A stretch of 38,846 nt of DNA from Opitutales bacterium (GTDB lineage: Bacteria; Verrucomicrobiota; Verrucomicrobiia; Opitutales; UBA953), in contig JANRFG010000006.1 of the NCBI GenBank assembly GCA_030725715.1, positions 1 through 38,846 on the forward strand. Reading direction: 5' to 3'. How positions within the stretch are numbered: position 1 is the stretch's first letter; every line of letters begins with the position of its first letter. The notes beneath the pieces were generated by a model. That model saw nothing but the letters and a program-made list of their open reading frames with translations. It was not told the DNA's origin and did not search any database. Position numbers and translations under genes: made by a program. Below, piece by piece: positions 8,202-13,714 of the stretch.

Positions 8202-9364
8202 CCACCCCCCTCAAGCGCATGTTCCAAGGCGCCCAGACCCAGGAAGCCGCCATGCTGCCCGGCAACCGCTTCTTCGTCCGCCGCCTCGCGGTCGAAGGCG
8301 AAGACGTCCCCGGCCAGGTGAACCTCGCGCTCGAGGCCGTCTCCCCTTTCCCGCTCGAGCAGATGCTCGTCGGCTTCGTCACCTCGACGGACGGGCAGCA
8401 GGTGCTCGCCTACGCCGCGCATCGCCGCCGCTTCACCGCGGAGGAAAGCTTCGCGTGGCCGGCGGACTGCCAGGTCGTCCCGGAATTCCTCGCGCTGTGC
8501 GGGCACCGGACCGCCGGCGACGGCGTGATCGTGCATCGCGGCGACGAGCGCCTGACCGCGCTGGCCTGGAAGGCCGGCGAAGAGCTGCCCGCCGCCATCG
8601 CCGTGGCCGAGCTCGCCGACGCGGATGAAGCCGGCCTGGCCAAGGAAGCCGCCGCGCGCGCCGGGCTCCCGGCGGACGCCGCCGTCGAGACGGTGACGGG
8701 CGCCCTCTCCGGCTCGCTCGTCGAAGGCGACCTCGTGCTGAAGCGCGAAGGCGACGGCACCTTCACCATCCCCAAGAAGGGCCTGGACGACTCGGACATC
8801 CGCGACAGCGACTTCCTGGCCGAGCGCCGGAAGAAGGAACGCCTGAACATGACCCTCTGGAACGCGGCCCGCCTCGGCGCCGCCGTGCTCGTCGTCTCGC
8901 TCCTGCTCGACCTCGGAGGCTTCGTCATCGGGATGCGCTCCGGCACGCTGGAGGCCGCCAACGAGGCCCGCCGGCCGCTCGTCGAGGACATCCTCGAATC
9001 GCAGAAGATCACGAACCGCATCCTCGAGCTCGGCGTCAAGCGCCTGCTCCCGATCGAGATGCTCGCGCTCGTGAACGAGAAGCGCCCCGCCACCGTCGAG
9101 TTCACCAACGTGCACTGCGAGCTCAAGAAGCCCAAGGACAGCGTGCTCACCAAGCCCATCTTGACCGTCGACGCCCGCACCCCGAACGCCGGCGACATCT
9201 CGGACTTCCTCAAGGCCGTGCAGTCGCTGCCGGAAGTCGAGTCCGTGACGAACAGCGAGCCGCGCGTGCGCGACACCTCGACCACCTTCCGCCTCGAGAT
9301 CACCTTCAAGCAGGCCGCGCTGCTCAAGACGGCCGAAGCCATCCCCGCCCCCCAAGCCCAATGA
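8198..9364 (+). CDS. gspL: Type II secretion inner-membrane platform protein GspL-like
   Basis: This 388-residue protein has a cytoplasmic N-terminal domain of about 220 residues, one transmembrane helix (LGAAVLVVSLLLDLGGFVIG, near residue 230) and a periplasmic C-terminal domain. The last of these includes FLKAVQSLPEVESVTNSEPRV, a ferredoxin-like pattern found in GspL and PilN. GspL links the ATPase GspE to the platform and pairs with GspM. The gene sits between gspK and the GspM-like gene, with 4-base overlaps on both sides. Identity to GspL of Proteobacteria appears low, so the call combines topology and position. Confidence 0.75.
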   Translation: MTTPLKRMFQGAQTQEAAMLPGNRFFVRRLAVEGEDVPGQVNLALEAVSPFPLEQMLVGFVTSTDGQQVLAYAAHRRRFTAEESFAWPADCQVVPEFLALCGHRTAGDGVIVHRGDERLTALAWKAGEELPAAIAVAELADADEAGLAKEAAARAGLPADAAVETVTGALSGSLVEGDLVLKREGDGTFTIPKKGLDDSDIRDSDFLAERRKKERLNMTLWNAARLGAAVLVVSLLLDLGGFVIGMRSGTLEAANEARRPLVEDILESQKITNRILELGVKRLLPIEMLALVNEKRPATVEFTNVHCELKKPKDSVLTKPILTVDARTPNAGDISDFLKAVQSLPEVESVTNSEPRVRDTSTTFRLEITFKQAALLKTAEAIPAPQAQ

Positions 9365-9918
9365 AACATTTCTTCTTCAGCCTGAAACCCCGCGAACGCC
9401 TCATGGCGCTCGCCGCGCTGCTCGTGGCCGCGACCCTGTGGTCGACCGGCGCATGGGCGCGCGTGCAGGGGGGGTGGGACGCCTGGCGCCTCCTCGAAGC
9501 GGACGCCCTCGCGCAGAAGGAAACCCTGGCCAAGGAACGCGAGGTCCGCAACGACACCGCCCGCGCCGTGCAGGGACTCGACGCCGGCCATGGCTTCGAC
9601 CCCGCCAAGCTTGTCGCCGAAGCCGTGAACGCCACGAACGAAGCCGGCCTGAGCGCGAACACCGACGCCCCCAAGACGACCAAGGCGGGCAAGTTCGCCG
9701 TGCACACCCTGCAGTTCAGCTGCCGCAAGGCGGACATCGGCAGCATCCTCCGCTTCTATGACAGCGTGAAGACGCGCGCGCCGTACCTCGCGATCGGCGA
9801 CATGGTCATGACCACCGAACGCGGCGGCAACGGCACCGTGACCTTCAAGGCGACGCTCACCGCGCTCGAACTCATCGGCCAGATCCCGAGTGGGGTGAAG
9901 GAGGAGGAAGCGAAGTAG
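9361..9918 (+). CDS. gspM: Type II secretion platform protein GspM-like
   Basis: This 185-residue protein has a short cytoplasmic N-terminus (FFFSLKPRERLMAL, the LxPRER pattern of GspM). One transmembrane helix follows (ALAALLVAATLWSTGAWA), then a coiled-coil stretch and a small periplasmic domain. That is the topology of GspM and PilO, which dimerise with GspL/PilN. It is the last gene of the plus-strand T2SS operon, and its start overlaps the gspL stop. A 7-bp GC hairpin with a GAAA loop follows the stop codon almost directly. Confidence 0.75.
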   Translation: MKHFFFSLKPRERLMALAALLVAATLWSTGAWARVQGGWDAWRLLEADALAQKETLAKEREVRNDTARAVQGLDAGHGFDPAKLVAEAVNATNEAGLSANTDAPKTTKAGKFAVHTLQFSCRKADIGSILRFYDSVKTRAPYLAIGDMVMTTERGGNGTVTFKATLTALELIGQIPSGVKEEEAK

Positions 9919-9922
9919 AGGG

Positions 9923-9958
9923 CGCGCGCGAAAGCGCGCGAGGGGACAAGCTGGCACG
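9923..9958 (+). repeat. Stop-adjacent hairpin + AGGGGACAAGCTGGCACG module, copy 1
   Basis: A 7-bp stem CGCGCGC / GCGCGCG closes a GAAA loop (9923-9940) and is followed by AGGGGACAAGCTGGCACG (9941-9958). It begins five bases after the gspM stop. Other copies keep the 3' tail but have different, self-complementary stems. Confidence 0.8.
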
Positions 9959-10066
9959 GGGGCACGAGGGCCTGATTCGAGGGCACGAGTAAGTGGCCCG
10001 GTGGGCTCGAGGGCTCGACACTAGTTGACCGGTTGATCAGTTGGCCGGTTGGCAAGGGATACTAAC

Positions 10067-10102
10067 GAGAGGCCCGGAGGCTCAGAGGCTCGGTTGACCA
10101 GA
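10067..10102 (+). repeat. 36-nt repeat beginning GAGAGGCCCGGAGGC, copy 1
   Basis: These 36 bases, starting GAGAGGCCCGGAGGC and ending GGTTGACCAGA, are identical to 33459-33494, more than 23 kb away. A third, partial copy lies at 10267-10288. All are intergenic. At this locus it runs directly into the hairpin + AGGGGACAAG module. Confidence 0.85.
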
Positions 10103-10103
10103 A

Positions 10104-10136
10104 CGCGGCGGAGCCGCGAGGGGACAAGCTGGCACG
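10104..10136 (+). repeat. Hairpin + AGGGGACAAGCTGGCACG module, copy 2
   Basis: The stem CGCGGC / GCCGCG with loop GGA (10104-10118) is followed by AGGGGACAAGCTGGCACG, identical to the tail of copy 1 although the stems differ. Unlike copies 1, 3 and 5, this one does not adjoin a stop codon. Confidence 0.8.
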
Positions 10137-10266
10137 TTGGCTAGTGGACAAGGGGACACGAGGAGGCAAGCGGCGGAACTCACTCAAGGGGAGACCGGAT
10201 GATTGGCTGGGGGCACGTCGCGAGGACACGAGGGCCGGAGAGCCGGTGGGCTCGAGGGTACGCGTA

Positions 10267-10288
10267 AGAGGCCCGGAGGCTCAGAGGC
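10267..10288 (+). repeat. Partial copy of the GAGAGGCCCGGAGGC repeat
   Basis: AGAGGCCCGGAGGCTCAGAG plus GC matches the first part of the 36-nt repeat at 10067 and 33459. The 3' third is missing, and the GTGCAAA module starts a few bases later. Confidence 0.75.
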
Positions 10289-10294
10289 GAGACT

Positions 10295-10340
10295 GTGCAA
10301 AGGTGCAAATCGGAGCGGAGCTCCTGTGCAAAGGTGCAAA
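10295..10340 (+). repeat. GTGCAAAGGTGCAAA direct repeats flanking a hairpin, copy 1
   Basis: GTGCAAAGGTGCAAA occurs on each side of a small hairpin, GGAGC-GGA-GCTCC. The same layout is at 19383-19425 with loop GAA, and in inverse orientation at 10679-10723 with a different stem (GGCC-TGC-GGCC). Flanks are conserved while the hairpin varies. Confidence 0.8.
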
Positions 10341-10355
10341 GGTGAGATGCAGCTA

Positions 10356-10383
10356 GGGGTAGGGGTCGGGACAGGGGTAGGGG
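10356..10383 (+). other. G-run tract with G-quadruplex potential
   Basis: Five runs of three or four G (10356-10359, 10362-10365, 10368-10370, 10374-10377, 10380-10383) are separated by two or three bases, mainly TA or TC. This fits the usual pattern for an intramolecular G-quadruplex on the plus strand. It is intergenic and unique in the window. Confidence 0.6.
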
Positions 10384-10422
10384 TAGGAAAAACCTTTCGG
10401 GTCTCGGGCATCGGCCACGGGA

Positions 10423-10540
10423 GCCTGGAGCCGGCTGCCGAAGGCTGAATGGCTGATTCCCGAGAGGCTGAGGCCCTGGTGGCCGTCACCTGTCACCCGC
10501 AAGAATTTGTCCGCAGTCAACTATCCGGTTTCCCTTTGAG
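10423..10540 (+). repeat. Long intergenic repeat module, copy 1 (118 nt)
   Basis: It starts GCCTGGAGCCGGCTGCCGAA and ends TCCCTTTGAG. It matches 19498-19622 with a handful of substitutions and one 7-base length difference. The last 40 bases also resemble 33551-33587. The open frame through it is shared by both copies, but there is no start context, domain or codon pattern to suggest a gene. Confidence 0.85.
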
Positions 10541-10552
10541 CGAGGGCGTTAA

Positions 10553-10578
10553 GGTAGGGGCGCGACGGTGTCGCGACC
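10553..10578 (-). repeat. 21-nt palindrome + CTACC unit, reversed orientation
   Basis: Read on the minus strand, arms GGTCGCGAC and GTCGCGCCC (one imperfect pair) enclose ACC and are followed by CTACC. Total length is 26 bases, as for all other units. It lies on the opposite strand to the four units that follow it. Confidence 0.7.
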
Positions 10579-10599
10579 GGAGGGTCGAAGGGTCGAGGC

Positions 10600-10626
10600 G
10601 GACGCGTCGCCGACGCGTCCCTACCC
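10600..10626 (+). repeat. 21-nt palindrome + CTACC unit
   Basis: Arms GGACGCGTCG and CGACGCGTCC surround a single C and are followed by CTACCCGAGGCA. The same arms are present at 19829-19849. Confidence 0.8.
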
Positions 10627-10636
10627 GAGGCAGCTA

Positions 10637-10662
10637 GGTCGGCACGCAGTGCCGACCCTACC
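10637..10662 (+). repeat. 21-nt palindrome + CTACC unit
   Basis: Arms GGTCGGCAC and GTGCCGACC enclose GCA and are followed by CTACC. The stem is fully complementary although its sequence differs from the neighbouring units. Confidence 0.8.
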
Positions 10663-10678
10663 TTGAAGATGTCTCCAC

Positions 10679-10723
10679 GTTTGCACCTTTGCACAGGCCG
10701 CAGGCCGGTTTGCACTTCTGCAC
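10679..10723 (-). repeat. GTGCAAA direct repeats flanking a hairpin, inverted copy
   Basis: On the minus strand this reads GTGCAGAAGTGCAAAC, a hairpin with arms GGCC / GGCC around TGC, then TGTGCAAAGGTGCAAAC. It has the same architecture as 10295-10340 and 19383-19425 but a different stem. Confidence 0.7.
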
Positions 10724-10726
10724 TTA

Positions 10727-10752
10727 GGACCGCACGTGGTGCGGTCCCTACC
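10727..10752 (+). repeat. 21-nt palindrome + CTACC unit
   Basis: Arms GGACCGCAC and GTGCGGTCC enclose GTG and are followed by CTACC. The right half resembles the truncated unit at 1-18, and the following unit is the same as at 30-55, so this pair is duplicated at the left edge of the window. Confidence 0.8.
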
Positions 10753-10763
10753 CTCAAGACAGC

Positions 10764-10789
10764 GGATGCGATGTCATCGCATCCCTACC
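10764..10789 (+). repeat. 21-nt palindrome + CTACC unit abutting the gspF stop
   Basis: Arms GGATGCGATG and CATCGCATCC surround a single T and are followed by CTACC, identical to 30-55. It ends one base from the gspF stop codon (minus strand), so gspF mRNA would carry this hairpin immediately after its stop. Confidence 0.85.
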
Positions 10790-10790
10790 T

Positions 10791-12023
10791 TTAGAAGCGG
10801 AAGCTGGAGCTGACTTCGAAGACGGCGGCGACGATCGCGAAGGCGATGAAGGCGACGAACGAGAAGGCGGCGACGAGGACCGAGGCGGAGATCGTCTGCG
10901 AGACCGTGCCGAGCCAGCGGTCGAGCTCGGCGCGATAGGAGCGGGAGATGTCGCGGAGGCCGGGGGCCAGGTTGCCGGTCTGTTCGGCGACGGCGACGCG
11001 GTCGAGGAGCAGGCGCGGGAAGTAGCCCGTGCGGGCGAGGGCCTTCGAGAGGCTGTCGCCTTCGAGCACGCGGTCGGTGGCTTCGCGGAGCTGCTGACGG
11101 AGGGCGCGGTTGGGGGCGGTCTTCTCGGCGAGGCGGAGGGCTTCGGCGGTGGTGATGCCGTTCTCGAGGAGCACCGCGAGCGTGTGGCAGAAGTTGAGGA
11201 CCGAGACGCGCATCACGAACGAGCCGGCCAGCGGGACCTTGAGGAGCAGGCCGTCGGAGGCCAGCTTGCCCTCCTCCGACTTGCGCCAGCGCGCGATGCC
11301 GATCGCCGTGAGGACGCCGACCACGAGCAGGACCGGGCCCACCACGACGAACACGTCGGCGAAGTTCATCAGCAGCTTCGTGGAGAGCGGCAGCTTGCCG
11401 CCGAGCGAAGTCAGGAGCGTCTGCAGGCGGGGCAGCAGGAAGAGCACGAAGAAGATCACCACGCCGACGGCGACCACGCAGATGAAGAGCGGGTAGGCCA
11501 TCGCGCTGACGAGCTTGCGCCGGAATTCCTTCTGTTCCGTGAAGTGGGTGATCAGGCGCTCGAGGACGTCGCGGATGTTGCCGGTCGCTTCGCCGGCGGC
11601 GATGAGGTTGAGCGTCTGGCCGTCGAAGACCTGCGGGTAGGCGCCCATCGCGGCGGACAGGCTCTGGCCTTCTCCGAGCTTGGACCAGATGCCGGCGCAG
11701 AGCGCGCGCAGGCGGGATTTCTGGAGACGGAGGGCGAGGAGGCGGAGCGCTTCGCCGGCGGACATCCCGGAGCGGACCAGGTCGGCCATCGACTCCAGGA
11801 AAGGCAGGCACTCCGCTTCGGTCGGGAGCAGGTCCTTGTCGGCGGGGCCGCCTTCGCGGGCGGACTCCTTGGCGCGGACGGCGGCGCCGGACTCCTCGAC
11901 CTTGACCGGCTTGAGGCCGCGGGCCTGGAGCTTGCGGAGCGCGTCGCGGCGCTGCGGGGCCTCGATGGTGCCTTCGGTCACGGCGCCGGCGGCGTCGCGC
12001 GCGGTGTAGTTGAAGACGGCCAT
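10791..12023 (-). CDS. gspF: Type II secretion inner-membrane protein GspF
   Basis: This 410-residue protein begins with the GspF/PilC-typical MAVFNYTARDAAG, then the strand LRKLQARGLKPVKVEE, and contains two T2SSF domains. The first covers about residues 75-195 (MADLVRSGMSAGEALRLL) and the second about 275-400 (LLENGITTAEALRLAEKT). Three transmembrane segments are visible near residues 175-200, 220-245 and 380-405. GspF is the polytopic core of the inner-membrane platform and contacts GspE and GspL. It is the last gene of the gspD-E-F operon, 7 bases after gspE, and ends next to a palindromic repeat. Confidence 0.95.
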   Translation of the reverse strand: MAVFNYTARDAAGAVTEGTIEAPQRRDALRKLQARGLKPVKVEESGAAVRAKESAREGGPADKDLLPTEAECLPFLESMADLVRSGMSAGEALRLLALRLQKSRLRALCAGIWSKLGEGQSLSAAMGAYPQVFDGQTLNLIAAGEATGNIRDVLERLITHFTEQKEFRRKLVSAMAYPLFICVVAVGVVIFFVLFLLPRLQTLLTSLGGKLPLSTKLLMNFADVFVVVGPVLLVVGVLTAIGIARWRKSEEGKLASDGLLLKVPLAGSFVMRVSVLNFCHTLAVLLENGITTAEALRLAEKTAPNRALRQQLREATDRVLEGDSLSKALARTGYFPRLLLDRVAVAEQTGNLAPGLRDISRSYRAELDRWLGTVSQTISASVLVAAFSFVAFIAFAIVAAVFEVSSSFRF

Positions 12024-12030
12024 CGCGGCG

Positions 12031-13713
12031 TTATTCGTTCGAGCTCAGGTTGCGGACGAGCTCGTCGATGGTCGTGAGACCCGCGGCGACCTTGAGCCAG
12101 CCCGCCTTGGCGAGGGGGCGCATGCCGAGGGCGATCGCCTTCTCGGTCAGGTCGCGGTTGGAGATGCGGGTGATGATCAGGTCGTGGAGCGGCTTCGGGT
12201 GGAAGATCTCGAAGACCCCCACGCGGCCGCGGTAGCCCGTGCCGCGGCACTTGCGGCAGCCCACGGCTTCCTTGAGGGAAGTCACGTCCTTCAGGTAAGA
12301 CTCGTCCATGCCGAGCGTCTCGAGGGCCGGCAGGAGCTTCGCGCGGTCGACCGGGACCGTCTTGGCGCAGTCGGCGCAGAGGCGGCGGACGAGGCGCTGG
12401 GCGATGACCAGTTCGACGGCGGAGCCGACGAGGAACGGTTCGACGCCCATGTCGATGAGGCGCGTGATGGCGCCCGGGGCGTCGTTGGTGTGGAGGGTCG
12501 AGAAGACCAGGTGGCCCGTGAGCGAGGCGCGGATGGAGATCTCGGCCGTCTCCAAGTCGCGGATCTCGCCGACCATGATCACGTCCGGATCCTGGCGCAG
12601 CGTGCTGCGGAGGGCGCCGGCGAAAGTCAGGCCGATCTCGGCGCGCGTCTGGACCTGGTTGGCGCCGGGCACCTCGTATTCGATCGGATCTTCGATCGTC
12701 ACGATGCGGATGTCGGGCGAATTGATCGCCTGGAGGAAGGCGTTGAGCGTGGTCGACTTGCCGGAGCCCGTCGGGCCCGTCACGAGGATGATGCCGTGCG
12801 GGTAGTCGAGGACCTTGCGGACGGCGGCCTGCTCTTCGGCGTTCATGCCGATGCGATCCATGTTGTAGGCCTCCTTGCGCTGGTTGAGGAGACGCAGCGA
12901 GACCGACTCCGCGTAGATCGTCGGGATCGTCGAGACGCGGATATCGAGGACGTTCTTGCCGTCGCGGAAGTTGATGCGTCCGTCCTGCGGGAGGCGGCGC
13001 TCGGAGATGTTAAGGCGCGCCATGATCTTCAGGCGCGAGATGATCGCGTCCTGGAAGCGGGCGAGGTTGTCGGGGAGCGGGATCGCGATGAGGATGCCGT
13101 CGACGCGGTAGCGGATGCGCAGGTTGTTCTCCTGCGGCTCGAAATGGACGTCCGTCGCGCCTTCGGCGACGGCCTGTGTCAGCACCTCGGTGACGAAGCG
13201 GACGACCGCGGCGTCCTGGTCGGCCTCATCGGACGCGGCGACTTCGGCGGCGGGGAGATCGTCGCCTTCGTCCTCGAGGCTGCCGGAGCCCACGCCGTAG
13301 TTCTCGTTGATGAGGGCGGCCACGCGTTCGGGCGGGGCGAGGTACCACTGCGGGCGGCGGGAGGCGAAGGTCGCGACCCAGTCGGCCGTATCGGTGTCGG
13401 GCGGCAGCGCCGTCACGAGGCGGAGGCGGCCGGCTTCGCCGCCGGGGAGGAGGGTCGGGACGACCTGGGCTTCGGAGGCGATGCGCGCCGGCAGGATCTT
13501 CATCCCATCGGGATCGATGGCGGGCTCCTCGAGGACTTCGAGGCCCGTGAGGCGGGAGAGCTCGGCGAGGAGCTTGGCCTCGTCGAGGCCGAGGGCCTGG
13601 GCGAGGAACTTGAAGCGGGCCTCCCGCGGCGTCTCCGCGAACGTGGCGCGGTCCTCGTCGGTCAGGCGCTCGGCGAGGGCCGAGGGCAGTCCGTGCCGGT
13701 CGACGGTCAGCAT
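12031..13713 (-). CDS. gspE: Type II secretion ATPase GspE
   Basis: This 560-residue AAA-type secretion ATPase has an N-terminal T2SSE_N domain in the first 150 residues, which couples to GspL. The nucleotide-binding domain shows Walker A GPTGSGKST (around residue 315), the Asp-box region TIEDPIEYE, Walker B IMVGEIRD and the His-box GHLVFSTLHTNDAPGAITR. The tetracysteine zinc motif of GspE proteins is present as CADC near residue 445 and CRKC near 488. It hydrolyses ATP in the cytoplasm to drive pseudopilus growth. One base separates it from gspD and 7 bases from gspF, so the three are co-transcribed. Confidence 0.96.
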   Translation of the reverse strand: MLTVDRHGLPSALAERLTDEDRATFAETPREARFKFLAQALGLDEAKLLAELSRLTGLEVLEEPAIDPDGMKILPARIASEAQVVPTLLPGGEAGRLRLVTALPPDTDTADWVATFASRRPQWYLAPPERVAALINENYGVGSGSLEDEGDDLPAAEVAASDEADQDAAVVRFVTEVLTQAVAEGATDVHFEPQENNLRIRYRVDGILIAIPLPDNLARFQDAIISRLKIMARLNISERRLPQDGRINFRDGKNVLDIRVSTIPTIYAESVSLRLLNQRKEAYNMDRIGMNAEEQAAVRKVLDYPHGIILVTGPTGSGKSTTLNAFLQAINSPDIRIVTIEDPIEYEVPGANQVQTRAEIGLTFAGALRSTLRQDPDVIMVGEIRDLETAEISIRASLTGHLVFSTLHTNDAPGAITRLIDMGVEPFLVGSAVELVIAQRLVRRLCADCAKTVPVDRAKLLPALETLGMDESYLKDVTSLKEAVGCRKCRGTGYRGRVGVFEIFHPKPLHDLIITRISNRDLTEKAIALGMRPLAKAGWLKVAAGLTTIDELVRNLSSNE

Positions 13714-13714
13714 G

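Larger units (their letters stand above)
9919..10790. repeat. Mosaic repeat spacer between the two convergent T2SS operons
   Basis: This 872-base gap between gspM and gspF carries no convincing gene. It is filled with modules also found at 19322-19920 and 33399-33643: two hairpin + AGGGGACAAGCTGGCACG units, one full and one partial GAGAGGCCCGGAGGC module, two GTGCAAAGGTGCAAA/hairpin modules in opposite orientation, a 118-base module, a G-run tract and five 21-nt palindrome + CTACC units. Short open frames within it are repeat sequence, not genes. It may help insulate the convergent transcripts, but that is inference. Confidence 0.85.

Noticed and set aside
4699-9918. Type IV pilus genes instead of T2SS
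   Set aside because: GspG C-terminal signature, the G-H-I-J-K order, the GspK helix-hairpin motif and a GspM-like gene fit T2SS. No pilT or pilQ-specific features were seen.
10449-10637. Short open frames in the long repeat module (also 19524-19862)
   Set aside because: The shared MADSR-type start comes from the repeat itself. There is no ribosome site or domain, and the frames diverge after the module ends.
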